From Candidatus Cloacimonadota bacterium (GTDB lineage: Bacteria > Cloacimonadota > Cloacimonadia > Cloacimonadales > Cloacimonadaceae), in the NCBI GenBank assembly GCA_028706475.1, contig JAQWBI010000019.1:1-38391 (forward strand): a stretch of 38,391 nt of DNA. Reading direction: 5' to 3'. Below the pieces are notes generated by a model that saw only the letters and a list, made by a program, of their open reading frames with translations, was not told where the DNA came from and ran no database searches. Made by a program: the position numbers and the translations under genes. Below are positions 16,356 to 25,885 of the stretch, one piece after another. Position 1 is the first letter of the stretch, and each line of letters starts with the position of its first letter.

Positions 16356-17687
16356 ATGGATAATATTCAAGTTTTCAGCGTATTTGAGATTTCCCGCCAC
16401 ATTCGGCAAGTGATCGAAAGCAGCATAGAACCCTTGTATGTAAAGGGCGAGATATCGAACTTTGTGCATCACAGTTCGGGACATATTTACTTCAATCTCA
16501 AAGATGAGTATGCCACTTTACGCTGCACTTTTTTCAAGAACGCCAACTACAATATCAACTTCAAGCCAAGTGATGGACAGAGCGTGATCTGTTTTGGCAA
16601 GATTACTCTATACGAAAAAAGCGGTAGCTACAACCTCAATGTAAGCTCCATGGTTCCTGCCGGGATCGGAGAGATGCAAGCGCGCATCGAAGCTTTAAAA
16701 AAGAAACTAAATGCCGAAGGTTTGTTTGACGCGACAAGCAAGAAGAAACTGCCCCCCTACCCGGAGCGGATCGGAATCGTTACATCTCCTACCGGAGCGG
16801 CTTTACAAGATATTGGAAACATCCTGAAACGGCGTTATCCAGTAGAAGCCCTCGTTTACCCAGCTTTGGTGCAGGGAAAAGATGCTCCCGCAACATTGAT
16901 CAGAGGTATTGAGTACTTCAATACCGCTGCTAATGTCGATCTCATCATTATCACCCGGGGCGGTGGTTCGCAAGAGGATCTATTTTGCTTCAATGATGAA
17001 GATCTAGCGCGAGCAATATTTGTATCCAAGATACCAATTATATCGGCTGTAGGGCACGAAATTGACTTTAGTATTAGCGATTTTGTAGCCGATCTCAGAG
17101 CACCCACACCTTCTGCGGCTGCTGAGATAGCCGTACCGAACAAGGATGATCTGATCTCCTACCTATCATCAATGCAACAGCGTTTGGCTTTAAGTATAAA
17201 GCACAATCTGGGGCAGAGCCTTCAACAACTAAGCGAGCTTACACTGAAGCTCTCCCGCTATCATCCTCAACGCTTGTGGCAAGATTATCAGCAACGCTTA
17301 GACATGGCTGATATGGCGCTAAAGAACATCAGGCACTTCATCCGTGAACCGCAAATTGCTCTCCATAATGCGCAACAGAGGTTATTCAACAGCGCTGATG
17401 CGAGGTTAAAAGGAAAGATCGACCGTGGACAGGACAATCTGAATAATCTGGCTGGTCAGCTGCGTGTGTTGGGACACAACATTCTCGCTCAACATACGAT
17501 GGAGCTAAAAGCTAAAGCTGGATTGCTGGCTCAGCTTTCGCCGGACAATATGCTGCAAAAAGGCTGGGCATTGGCGATGAAGGACAATCACTTGGTGCGA
17601 AGTATAAGGGAACTGAACACAGGAGATGTTCTGAAGCTCCAGCTTTCCGATGGATCAACTCAAGTAGAGGTTAGTAAAGATAAATGA
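16356..17687 (+). CDS. xseA: Exodeoxyribonuclease VII large subunit
   Basis: This 443-aa protein is the catalytic subunit of exonuclease VII, which degrades single-stranded DNA to oligonucleotides. The N-terminal OB fold includes VKGEISNFVHHSSGHIYF. The catalytic core has RIGIVTSPTGAALQDI, TRGGGSQEDLFCFNDE and ISAVGHEIDFSISDFVADLRAPTPSAAAE, all diagnostic. A long helical region (about residues 260-400) matches the coiled coil that binds the small subunit, and the end (NMLQKGWALAM) is typical. ATG 16356 matches family N-termini, but no Shine-Dalgarno is visible; the longer frame from 16335 lacks one too. A TTGACA at about 16319-16324 could give a transcript with almost no leader. The expected xseB gene is not next to it. 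Confidence 0.93.
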   Translation: MDNIQVFSVFEISRHIRQVIESSIEPLYVKGEISNFVHHSSGHIYFNLKDEYATLRCTFFKNANYNINFKPSDGQSVICFGKITLYEKSGSYNLNVSSMVPAGIGEMQARIEALKKKLNAEGLFDATSKKKLPPYPERIGIVTSPTGAALQDIGNILKRRYPVEALVYPALVQGKDAPATLIRGIEYFNTAANVDLIIITRGGGSQEDLFCFNDEDLARAIFVSKIPIISAVGHEIDFSISDFVADLRAPTPSAAAEIAVPNKDDLISYLSSMQQRLALSIKHNLGQSLQQLSELTLKLSRYHPQRLWQDYQQRLDMADMALKNIRHFIREPQIALHNAQQRLFNSADARLKGKIDRGQDNLNNLAGQLRVLGHNILAQHTMELKAKAGLLAQLSPDNMLQKGWALAMKDNHLVRSIRELNTGDVLKLQLSDGSTQVEVSKDK

Positions 17688-19150
17688 AACGATTGGAGAT
17701 ACTGATATTGATTCTGACAGCTCTCACGGCATTATCTGCTGAACTGCGGTCATTATGGGTTTTACCTTGGGATATAAAAAGCCCGGAGGCAATAGACGAG
17801 CTTATCGATGATGCTGTACAAAACCATCAAAATGAACTACTGGTGGAAGTTCGCTACCGCTCAGACGCACTTTATACTCCCAATAGGACTGGATATAGGT
17901 ACTTTAATCCGGAACCTCGCAGCTACATCCTGGAAGATGACGGTTTTGACCCCCTGGAGTACATCATAAGGCAAGCTCATGCCCATCATTTGAAGGTTCA
18001 GGCTTGGGTAATAGTGTTCAATGCCACTCCCTTGAAGCAGGAACTCGTTGCGGAAAACTATATGTATCAAAACTATCGGCATTGGTTTACGCACGATGCA
18101 CAAGGAAATCCGATGCGCAGCTCCGAGCAATTTGGCTATTTTATAGATCCCGGTGTCCCAGAGGTTCAGGACTATCTACTGAATGTTTTTAGCGACATCG
18201 TGGCGGGATATCCCGATCTTGACGGACTTCATCTGGACTATATACGCTATCCCAGCTCCAAGTGGGGTTATCATCCCAGATCTGTAGCCAGGTACGAACA
18301 AGCCAAGAAGCAAGGAGAGGTACTAAGCTGGAATGAATGGCGTACACGTCAGATCAGCGATTTTGTGAGCAAATGTTATCACCGCATAAAGAGTATCAAT
18401 CCCAAGATAATACTTAGTGCTGCAGTGTTTTCAACCATATACGATGCCAGAATAGCATATGCTCAGGATTGGTATGACTGGTTGGATAAGGGTATCATAG
18501 ACAGAATCTACCCTATGGCTTATACCTTAGATTATGGCGACTTTAGAGATCAATTGACAGATATGAAACAGAGAGGATATGAGGAGAAACTGATTATTGG
18601 GCTGAGAGCCTGGAATGCCAACGGAGGGTCGTTGATGCCCTTGGATAGCCCTCGCTACAACATTACTCACATAAACAAACGTATCGCTCTGATTCGGGAT
18701 GGCGAATTTGCGGGAATTGCCTTGTTTAGCTATGAAGGGATAAAGAAGAACAATGCCTTGATAAGCCTGGCTAATCTGGCCTACCCTCCTCTCGAAGATG
18801 CAGAAGTAAAAGAAGAAGTAATAGTACCAGAGGTACAGCTTGCTTCTGCGCTGGATCCAAATAAGAAAGCCGTGGACGCCAGATTTGAAGCACTGGCTGG
18901 ATCGTATGTGATATCTTTGGAAGTTCCCCTTGGCGGACGATGGACCTGGGGCTTGTGTAATAAAGATATGAAGACTATCTACAGCAAAGAGCAGTATCTT
19001 TTGAAAGGCCCTCATCAGATCTTTTGGAATGGGAAACCAAACGGAGTGGACACTGTAGTGGCCGGGAATTATTTTTTCACTGCGTTTAGAGAGGGCGATG
19101 AAACTAAATACTACATCCCTGTAACTCTGGGATCTTCGTTGTATGAGTGA
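17684..19150 (+). CDS. Secreted GHL10 glycosidase-like protein with FlgD-like C-terminal domain
   Basis: This 488-aa protein has a signal peptide (MKRLEILILILTALTALSAE) and then a TIM-barrel of the glycoside hydrolase-like GHL10 family (YngK-like). The barrel shows ELRSLWVLPWDIKSPEAID, the strand LLVEVRYRSDALY, HHLKVQAWVIVFN, the characteristic DGLHLDYIRYP and DRIYPMAYTLDY. After residue about 370 a linker leads to an immunoglobulin-like domain with HQIFWNGKPNGVDTVVAGNYFFTAFR, like the FlgD-type tails of proteins exported in FCB-group bacteria. It probably acts on envelope or extracellular glycans outside the inner membrane; the substrate is unknown. The start overlaps the xseA stop by 4 bp, and its end overlaps the flippase gene by 8 bp. 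Confidence 0.82.
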   Translation: MKRLEILILILTALTALSAELRSLWVLPWDIKSPEAIDELIDDAVQNHQNELLVEVRYRSDALYTPNRTGYRYFNPEPRSYILEDDGFDPLEYIIRQAHAHHLKVQAWVIVFNATPLKQELVAENYMYQNYRHWFTHDAQGNPMRSSEQFGYFIDPGVPEVQDYLLNVFSDIVAGYPDLDGLHLDYIRYPSSKWGYHPRSVARYEQAKKQGEVLSWNEWRTRQISDFVSKCYHRIKSINPKIILSAAVFSTIYDARIAYAQDWYDWLDKGIIDRIYPMAYTLDYGDFRDQLTDMKQRGYEEKLIIGLRAWNANGGSLMPLDSPRYNITHINKRIALIRDGEFAGIALFSYEGIKKNNALISLANLAYPPLEDAEVKEEVIVPEVQLASALDPNKKAVDARFEALAGSYVISLEVPLGGRWTWGLCNKDMKTIYSKEQYLLKGPHQIFWNGKPNGVDTVVAGNYFFTAFREGDETKYYIPVTLGSSLYE

Positions 19151-20606
19151 TTTATCCCGGCAAGCCGGATTGCTGACCCTGGCAGATTTTGTCCGCTTTT
19201 CAATCAAGACTCTAATCGGAATTGCCCTCGCCAGAATCTTGAGCCCTGCAGATTTGGGAACCTATCGGCAGCTGTTTCTGATCTATGGCACTCTGTCCGG
19301 TATTCTGCTGTTGGGCTTTCCGCAAAGCCTATTATATTATATACCCAAATCCGATGATCCCGAAAAAACAAAGAGACTGATCTCCAGAACCTTGCATGTG
19401 GTGTCATTTCTGGCTGTTTTATGCGCTTTGATCATCTTCTGTTCCCGTTCTTTCATCGCCCACAGCTTCAACAATCCGGATTTGCAGTATCTATTGATTC
19501 CCTACAGCATCTATCCGCTCTTGCTCTTCGTTACACAGATGTATAGTTCCATCCTGCTAGGGCTAAAACAACCGTTGAAGTCTGCTACATTTTCGATCTT
19601 TGCCATTAGCTGCGACTTTGTCCTTGTATTGGGAAGCGCACTCATTTTTCGAGATATGCGCTATATAGTAGCAGCGTTGATTGTATCTGCGTTACTGCAG
19701 TGGTTATGGGCAGAATGGGGCTTGCGCAGCCTCAAGGCGGGATGGTCACTGCAAAACTACGCCGGATTCAAAGAGCAACTGGCTTACACCATACCTTTGG
19801 GACTTTCCTTGCTGGTGGGGGTTCTGAGCGTACAATTGGACAAATTGATGATCTCGGGATTCTTCAAGCCAGAGGAGTTTGCGGTGTTTTCTTTGGGAGC
19901 TTTGGAATTACCGCTTATCGGCATCTTGATAAACTCCGTCAATGCCGTCTTGTTACCAAACATGAGTTCCAGTAGCAAAGCAGATATGGCAGCCATCTTT
20001 AGCGCTTCAGTGCGCAAAAACAGCATCATAGTGTTTCCTCTGGCTACCGTATTCTTTATTTTTGCAACGGAATTCATGTTCGTTATCTACGGAGCCATTT
20101 ATGTTTCTTCTGCGCTCTATTTTAAAGTATATCTCCTGATTCTACCCTTACGTGTTGCAACCTATGGTCTCGTCTTTCAGGCTTTGGGCAAGACGAAACT
20201 GGTAATGTTAGATTCCTTGATCATGCTGATCCTGAATGTGATTTTGAATTATATCTTGATCAGAACCTTCGGCATGGTGGGAGCAGCTATTGCCACCGTG
20301 ATAGTATCCTGGTTTATCGTGCTTGTATATCTGTTTCAGATGCGATATTGTATGGGATTGAAGCTACTGGATATGTTTCCGCTTCAGAGCATACTTACGA
20401 ACCTCTGCGCTGCATTACTTCCTGTGTTTGTTGTAGTCCCTGTATCGGGCTTAATCCCCAATTCATTCTTGCGCATGACCCTTGGTGGCACGATCTATAT
20501 GTTGCTCTACTACGGGATTGCCCGCATCCTAAGAGTAATAAAACCTTACGACCTGGAGCTGGGTCGTAGTATTATCTCTGGTATTCTAAAACGAGGCAGG
20601 AAGTGA
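19143..20606 (+). CDS. MOP-superfamily polysaccharide flippase (Wzx-like)
   Basis: This 487-aa membrane protein has 12-14 hydrophobic helices and the polysaccharide-exporter opening SRQAGLLTLADFVRFSIKTLIGIALARILSPADLGTY, in which the LARILSPADLG loop is diagnostic. Later, the VQLDKLMISGFFKPEEFAVFSLGA loop matches the Asp-containing segment of Wzx-like exporters. It should move lipid-linked saccharides across the inner membrane. It lies between a GHL10 enzyme and a glycosyltransferase with overlapping reading frames, which fits a small surface-glycan module. It is separate from MurJ, which is encoded 8 kb upstream. Confidence 0.85.
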   Translation: MSDLSRQAGLLTLADFVRFSIKTLIGIALARILSPADLGTYRQLFLIYGTLSGILLLGFPQSLLYYIPKSDDPEKTKRLISRTLHVVSFLAVLCALIIFCSRSFIAHSFNNPDLQYLLIPYSIYPLLLFVTQMYSSILLGLKQPLKSATFSIFAISCDFVLVLGSALIFRDMRYIVAALIVSALLQWLWAEWGLRSLKAGWSLQNYAGFKEQLAYTIPLGLSLLVGVLSVQLDKLMISGFFKPEEFAVFSLGALELPLIGILINSVNAVLLPNMSSSSKADMAAIFSASVRKNSIIVFPLATVFFIFATEFMFVIYGAIYVSSALYFKVYLLILPLRVATYGLVFQALGKTKLVMLDSLIMLILNVILNYILIRTFGMVGAAIATVIVSWFIVLVYLFQMRYCMGLKLLDMFPLQSILTNLCAALLPVFVVVPVSGLIPNSFLRMTLGGTIYMLLYYGIARILRVIKPYDLELGRSIISGILKRGRK

Positions 20607-21658
20607 AGGCGCTATTCTTTTATCCCAACCATAGTCCCTTCATACAAGTGGATGAGGATATCCTGATGAGCATAATGCCCGTTCATAGCATATGCTTGCA
20701 TCAGAGCAAAGGTAAATGGACTTATTTGTTGCATTTATGGAGTATCGTCACTAAAATACTACGTCATTCTAGCGCCAAGCTGTGTTTGTGCTGGTTTGCG
20801 GATTATCATGCATTTGTGATGGTCTTGGCTGCGAAAGTGTTTCAGCGCAAAGCAGTAATTTTTATCGGCGGATATGATGCAGTACACTATCCTGAGTATG
20901 CTTATGGAGTATATCACCATGCTCTGCGCAGATTTTGTGCGATTTATGCCTTGAAACACTGTGACTTGATAATTGCCAATCATGAAGCACTGTTAAGTTC
21001 TAACAACTACTATTATAATAGCAGCGGGCATCCCGAAGGAGTATTCAAGCTGATCCCGGAGCTAAAGACTCGAGCCGTTACTGTGTACAACAGCATCACC
21101 GGTAGCGCGCCCAGCACAATCAATCTGGTCAGGCAACAGCAGATACTTAGCGTTGGCAGTACCCCACGATTGGAGGATTTTTACAACAAAGGCTACGACC
21201 TTTTGATAGATGCAGCAAAGGCTTTCCCCTGTTGGCAGTTCATAATTGTGGGCATCCAAGATAGATGGAGGGATACTCTGGAGCCGAGACACAAACTATC
21301 CGCTGTGCCAAACCTCCGGATTCATGCCAAAATGGAACACTCTGAAGTTTTGAGGTTAATGAGTGAAAGCGATATATATGTGCAGGTATCAATCTCTGAG
21401 GGGATGCCAAACGCTTTGATGGAAGCCATGCTATATGGATGCAAAGCCTTGGGATCGGATGTCGCTGGTATTCCGACCATCATTGGAGAATATGGCCATA
21501 TCATCCGGGAACGCAGTACAAAAGCTCTGATTGAAGGCTTGAAAATATTGATGGATAAGGAAGTGGATCGAGTGACCTTATCAAAGGACATAAGCACCCG
21601 ATTTAGTAATCAAAACAGGATGGACGGGATTCAACGAGCTTTGCGGGATGTACTCTAA
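20603..21658 (+). CDS. Glycosyltransferase family 4 (GT-B fold)
   Basis: This 351-aa cytoplasmic or membrane-associated enzyme would transfer a sugar from a nucleotide sugar to a lipid-linked or surface glycan. The C-terminal half has the GT4 features: LSVGSTPRLEDFYNKGYDLLIDA, WQFIIVGIQDR, and the donor-binding motif VQVSISEGMPNALMEAMLYGCKALGSDVAGIP, in which the first Glu of the E-x7-E motif lies in SEGMPNALMEAM. The start is GTG at 20603, preceded by a purine-rich GAGGCAGGAA and overlapping the flippase stop by 4 bp. Its TAA stop overlaps the stop codon of the convergent response-regulator gene by 4 bp, so there is no room for a terminator between them. Confidence 0.85.
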   Translation: MKALFFYPNHSPFIQVDEDILMSIMPVHSICLHQSKGKWTYLLHLWSIVTKILRHSSAKLCLCWFADYHAFVMVLAAKVFQRKAVIFIGGYDAVHYPEYAYGVYHHALRRFCAIYALKHCDLIIANHEALLSSNNYYYNSSGHPEGVFKLIPELKTRAVTVYNSITGSAPSTINLVRQQQILSVGSTPRLEDFYNKGYDLLIDAAKAFPCWQFIIVGIQDRWRDTLEPRHKLSAVPNLRIHAKMEHSEVLRLMSESDIYVQVSISEGMPNALMEAMLYGCKALGSDVAGIPTIIGEYGHIIRERSTKALIEGLKILMDKEVDRVTLSKDISTRFSNQNRMDGIQRALRDVL

Positions 21659-22026
21659 TCTTCCGCTAACACACGCGCAATAGTCGCCAGCATTTCCTCG
21701 CGCATAAAGGGTTTCTGCAAAGTGGCTTTAGCGCCTAACTTCTCTGCTAAAGGTAAATAGCTATCGGGGCCAAATTTCCCTCCACCGCTCATTGCTACAA
21801 TCCTTATCGTGGGACAAAGCTCCAGAAGCTCCTGGATGGTTTCCAAACCTTCTTTATCCGGCATGATGATGTCTGTAAGCACCAAATCCGGACAAAACTG
21901 CGCACATACCTCCAACGCTTGATTGCCATCCCCTGCCTGACGGACGTCATAACCAGCCTTGGTGAGCATTTGTACCAGTACTCTGCGAAAGCTGTCTTCG
22001 TCCTCAATTACCAGAATCTTTGTCAT
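21655..22026 (-). CDS. CheY-like single-domain response regulator
   Basis: This 123-aa receiver domain has the acidic pair in VIEDEDSF, the phosphoacceptor Asp in LVLTDIIMPDKEG, the switch Ser in VAMSGGG and the conserved Lys in LQKPF. There is no output domain, so it should act by protein contact or as a phosphate relay. It is the last gene of the pilus-signalling cluster, 129 bp after the hybrid kinase, and is the likely partner of that kinase or a diffusible signal to the pilus motor. AAGGGG sits seven bases upstream of ATG 22026. The larger gap suggests that it may also have its own promoter. Confidence 0.9.
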   Translation of the reverse strand: MTKILVIEDEDSFRRVLVQMLTKAGYDVRQAGDGNQALEVCAQFCPDLVLTDIIMPDKEGLETIQELLELCPTIRIVAMSGGGKFGPDSYLPLAEKLGAKATLQKPFMREEMLATIARVLAED

Positions 22027-22127
22027 CTATATACCCCTTTGGGACAACCCCTGTTGTATTTTTTGAACACTAACTCAGACATGTGAGACATTATTGACGC
22101 GCTACAGATCGTGTAAAGAGATTTCTT

Positions 22128-22151
22128 TCACACTACCCCGACAGAGTGTGA
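22128..22151. promoter_or_regulatory. Inverted repeat upstream of the CheY-like gene
   Basis: TCACACT (22128-22134) and AGTGTGA (22145-22151) form a perfect 7-bp inverted repeat with a 10-base spacer in the gap between the hybrid kinase and the single-domain regulator. No T-run follows on either strand, so it is more like an operator or weak hairpin than an intrinsic terminator. Confidence 0.35.
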
Positions 22152-22155
22152 CTAT

Positions 22156-24711
22156 TTATCCACTATCACTTTCTTTAGCCTTGTTCCGCTTTGTGTAAAA
22201 CTCATGCATAGAGCGTCTTACGGCTTTTATCATATCGTCTGGCATTATCGGTTTATTCAGGATAATTTTGTGTGTGATAGCATCAGCTTTTTTCTGTTGA
22301 GCAGGATCCATAAATCCCGTATAGAGGATTACCGGAGCCTTGCGCAGCTCCAAGGCTTTGCTAACCAGCTTCAAACCATCCATCACCGGCATATTGATAT
22401 CGGCTATGATGATATCAAAGGGGGCTTCAGCATCTCTATAGGCATCCAGTGCTTCCTGAGAATCGGTAAAGGATACGGTGTGATAACCTGCAGCCTGTAA
22501 GGATTGAGAGAAGATATCTATTAGGGACGGTTCGTCGTCCACTATCAGTACTTTTGCGGGAATAAAGGGGTAATCCCTTGTGCTGCGTGCTTTCTTCTTT
22601 ACTTTTGCTGCATCAATTGCCGGTAAATAAATGTGGAAAGTGCTGCCTTCACCTACGTTGCTGTGTACATTTATAAATCCGCGATATCCGCTTACTATGC
22701 CATGAACAATGGAGAGACCCAGTCCCGTACCTTCTCCGGAGGCCTTGGTGCTGAAATATGGATCGAAGATGCGTGAGACTAGCTCCGGCGCAATCCCGCT
22801 TCCGGTGTCGCTTACTTCCAGATGTAAGTATTTACTCTCGAACTGTACCTTGGGATCCAGTCCTAAGATATCAAAACCGCTGACCTCATCAAGACAAATG
22901 CTGAGAGAGCCCCCATCAGGTTGCATGGCATGCACAGCATTTGTTGCCAAGTTCAACAGTACCTGCTGCATTTCCGTTTCATCCACCCGGGCAAAGCTTT
23001 GGCTCTTGATATCTGTATTGATTGAGACTTGTACCGGAATGATTGCTCGGATCATGGGTAAGGTATCTTCCAGGATATCGGCAAGCACTACCTCGCCTAC
23101 ATCAGTTTCGCCCTTGCGGGTGAAGGTGAGAATCTTGCCGATCAGGCTCTTGGCTCTAAGGCATGCTTTGAGGGCTTCATCAAGATCATGCTGAGCTTCT
23201 GCGCAGTGTTCTATCTTTCCAGTTGACAGAGCGATATAACCAGCAATAATTGTAATAATGTTGTTGAAATCGTGAGCTATTCCGCCTGCCATGGTCCCGA
23301 TGGACTCCATCTTTTGCGACTGACGCAATTGGGATTCCAAGCTTTTTATATCTGTAAGATCACGAGCAACAAAGACCAGTTTACCGGGTTTGTTGTAATC
23401 GTCCAAGATCACAGATGCGCTGATCAGGCATGGGATACTCTCGCCCAAACTATCACGGAATATGAGTTCTTGGTTCTTTACATAGATGCCCTTGTAGAGA
23501 TCTTGGAACATTCTTTTTATGTGCTGACGATCGGGGCCAATCACCAAATCTTCCAGTTTGAGACTACGTTTGATGATCTCCGCTTCGCTTTCAAACTTAT
23601 AGATCTTCAAACTCTCGTCATTTACGCTAAGGATATGTCCGTCCAGATCGGTCACTACCACAGATTCCGGAATAGTCAGGATAATCTTTCGAGTCTGTTC
23701 TTCGATCTCACGCAAGCGGGCTTCTGTGCGGGCACGCTCTTCGATTTCGTTGATCAGTTCTTCTTTTTGATCAAAGAACCGCTCAATCAGGTTTGCCACA
23801 TCAGCAAACTCATTACCCTTTTTACTGAGATCGTGGATGATGCTCGGATCATTAGTCTTCAAGCTCTGGGATATTAGGCTCATGGGTTGACTGATCCATT
23901 GTTGGATCAAAAAGAACTGCATCATTAGAAATACAAAGATGAAGCCGATCGTCCCGAACAGAATCAGGTTGCCTAAGCTGCGCAAGCGCTGCAGGAATGG
24001 ATTTGAACTGCCAAAACTCAACCAAGCTATGGTATCGTTCCTATTATTCTTCAGGGCTATGATGATGTTTGTATCGTAACTCTCTGTACTGATCTCCTCA
24101 CCGGGATTATGCCGGGTAATACTGATATTATAGTTCAACTCGGAGGATAGGTACTTCAAATACGGATAATCGAAGACCCTGGCAATTAAAATAAATCCTA
24201 CTGGATTGCTCTCGCGTAGAGGATCATAACCGGGATGGATTGATGCTATGGAACAGAACATTGTATGTTGATGGAAGATGTCGTAAAAACCTGTTGTTCC
24301 GCCATTGCGAAGATCATCGATAACTGATGGTTCCAAAGTATATTCGGAAAATCCAGGATTCGTTTCCAGGGTACTACTATAGATTTTCGATCCATTGCTG
24401 TCGTATATCTGCAATAAAGTATAGCCAAATACGGTATTGATAATATCTAGATTTTTAATAGCCCATTCTGGATCACGGTTGTTTATGTAGTTGTACAAAC
24501 CGTCTGAGACCGAGAAGGACTCTCCTAGCAGCTTCTGCTCTCCTGCTTTGATATCCAGGATGGTTTCTATGGTATGACTACGCTGGATGTGGTCGCTTTC
24601 GGTATACAAGCGCATTTCTTCACGCTTGATGTGATAAAATAGATAAAAGAATGCTGTGAATACTATCGCAATGACTATAAATAGTAACAGCAGCCTGGAT
24701 GATATTCGCAT
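22156..24711 (-). CDS. Hybrid sensor histidine kinase: CHASE4-HAMP-PAS-HisKA-HATPase-REC
   Basis: This 851-aa inner-membrane kinase starts with a transmembrane helix (residues 7-27). A periplasmic sensor of about 215 residues follows, resembling CHASE4 by its layout and the PVGFILIARVFDYPYLKYL ending, then a second helix (247-272) and a HAMP-like linker. A PAS domain spans about 340-455 (IPESVVVTDLDGHILSVN). The HisKA H-box is GGIAHDFNNI with His480. The ATPase domain has QQVLLNLATNAVHAM (N box), SDTGSGIAP and GEGTGLGLSIVHGIV. A receiver domain ends the protein (VLIVDDEPS, IIADINMPVMDG, LNKPI). It lies 18 bp after the secretin gene in the pilus operon, so it probably links an envelope signal to pilus function or expression. 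Confidence 0.92.
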   Translation of the reverse strand: MRISSRLLLLFIVIAIVFTAFFYLFYHIKREEMRLYTESDHIQRSHTIETILDIKAGEQKLLGESFSVSDGLYNYINNRDPEWAIKNLDIINTVFGYTLLQIYDSNGSKIYSSTLETNPGFSEYTLEPSVIDDLRNGGTTGFYDIFHQHTMFCSIASIHPGYDPLRESNPVGFILIARVFDYPYLKYLSSELNYNISITRHNPGEEISTESYDTNIIIALKNNRNDTIAWLSFGSSNPFLQRLRSLGNLILFGTIGFIFVFLMMQFFLIQQWISQPMSLISQSLKTNDPSIIHDLSKKGNEFADVANLIERFFDQKEELINEIEERARTEARLREIEEQTRKIILTIPESVVVTDLDGHILSVNDESLKIYKFESEAEIIKRSLKLEDLVIGPDRQHIKRMFQDLYKGIYVKNQELIFRDSLGESIPCLISASVILDDYNKPGKLVFVARDLTDIKSLESQLRQSQKMESIGTMAGGIAHDFNNIITIIAGYIALSTGKIEHCAEAQHDLDEALKACLRAKSLIGKILTFTRKGETDVGEVVLADILEDTLPMIRAIIPVQVSINTDIKSQSFARVDETEMQQVLLNLATNAVHAMQPDGGSLSICLDEVSGFDILGLDPKVQFESKYLHLEVSDTGSGIAPELVSRIFDPYFSTKASGEGTGLGLSIVHGIVSGYRGFINVHSNVGEGSTFHIYLPAIDAAKVKKKARSTRDYPFIPAKVLIVDDEPSLIDIFSQSLQAAGYHTVSFTDSQEALDAYRDAEAPFDIIIADINMPVMDGLKLVSKALELRKAPVILYTGFMDPAQQKKADAITHKIILNKPIMPDDMIKAVRRSMHEFYTKRNKAKESDSG

Positions 24712-24729
24712 GAAGCCCTCAGTTTTATT

Positions 24730-25881
24730 CTACGGTTGCACTTCCGCATCCATTGCTCTGCTTTCCAGTAAACGGTCCAAGGCAGAATCAACAATCTCAG
24801 CTTTAATAGTGATGATAAGTTCGCGTTCTTTACGTTCCACCGAATTGTAACCAGTAAGGTAGCGAATTCCAAGGAACCACCAAGGTAAATCCTTCAGTAT
24901 CGGTATTCCACTGCGTGTGACAACCTCATCCGTGTCAAAGAGCCCGGCAATCACTGTTTCTTCATTATCATACATGATCAGTTCCGTGGAAGAAGTGCTT
25001 TTGGTGATAACTGTGGAAATCTCAGAGGGCTGCCCGCTGGAACGCTCTATAGAGAGTTTCATCATGATCAGGTCTTCACCATTCACATCTACAACTAAAG
25101 GACTTACGTCCATGATAATACCTGTAGAGAAGAAAGAATCTAAAGTGTTACCCGCTTCATCGGCTGTTTTTATTGAGATGTCCTGACCAACCTGGATACG
25201 CCCAGTTTTTCCGCTGCTCACCAGGATACTGGGTTCAGCAAGGATACTACCCTTCTGGTTCGACTCGATGGTACGGATTAGAGTGTTTATATCCACACTA
25301 TAGTCGCCCACATCTGCAGTACCGGAACCACTCAAAGTAAGGGGAGAACTCAGCTGCGAAGCACCTGCAAATCCTGCTTTCACGGTTACTTTTCCGTTAA
25401 ATACGCTTGACCAGTCGATACCCAGATTTTTCAGATAGCTTCTGTCGGCAAGCATGGCCACTGCTTTGATCCTCACCTGTTTGGTGAGAGCATCTTCCAC
25501 CAATTGTTTGGTTTCGGGATCCAGTTCTTCCAGCGCATTTGCAGCTGCTATCACAGATTCTTTGGTGTCTCTAAAAGCCAAATAACCTACCCCTTCTTCC
25601 AAAACCAATTTATTCTGTAATGCGATCAATTCGAGCGCTTGTCGCCATTGCATATTTTGTATGGGGACATTGATGTTGCCGTTGTAGCTAGATAGGTTAA
25701 TCAGTTTTTTCCCTTCTTCCTCTTCACTAAAGTTCTCCAGGATTCGCACAGCATTGTTGATATGCGTCATTTCGGACATACTTACTTTTTCCTGTATATA
25801 CTGTGCTGTGTTTTGGGCAAAGAGCCATCCACCGAAAATCAGAGTCAGGCAGCTTGTAGCAATCATTATTTTGTTCATCAT
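24730..25881 (-). CDS. Short secretin (PilQ/GspD family)
   Basis: This 383-aa outer-membrane channel protein begins with a signal peptide (about residues 1-22). A short N-terminal region contains one STN-like stretch (INVPIQNMQWRQALELIALQ). The secretin core begins with VRIKAVAMLADRSYLKNLGIDWS and contains IRTIESNQKGSILAEPSILV, TGIIMDVSPLVV and the C-terminal signature GIPILKDLPWWF followed by RELIITIKAEIVDS. It is far shorter than PilQ or GspD (600-750 aa) because most periplasmic N domains and any AMIN domain are absent. It should form the exit pore for the pilus encoded around it. Two adjacent ATG codons (25881 and 25878) are possible starts; the second has better spacing to GAGG. Confidence 0.88.
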   Translation of the reverse strand: MMNKIMIATSCLTLIFGGWLFAQNTAQYIQEKVSMSEMTHINNAVRILENFSEEEEGKKLINLSSYNGNINVPIQNMQWRQALELIALQNKLVLEEGVGYLAFRDTKESVIAAANALEELDPETKQLVEDALTKQVRIKAVAMLADRSYLKNLGIDWSSVFNGKVTVKAGFAGASQLSSPLTLSGSGTADVGDYSVDINTLIRTIESNQKGSILAEPSILVSSGKTGRIQVGQDISIKTADEAGNTLDSFFSTGIIMDVSPLVVDVNGEDLIMMKLSIERSSGQPSEISTVITKSTSSTELIMYDNEETVIAGLFDTDEVVTRSGIPILKDLPWWFLGIRYLTGYNSVERKERELIITIKAEIVDSALDRLLESRAMDAEVQP

Positions 25882-25885
25882 GGCC

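Noticed and set aside
18527-19207. 226-codon minus-strand frame
   Set aside because: It is antisense to the GHL10 protein and flippase start, with no plausible protein features.
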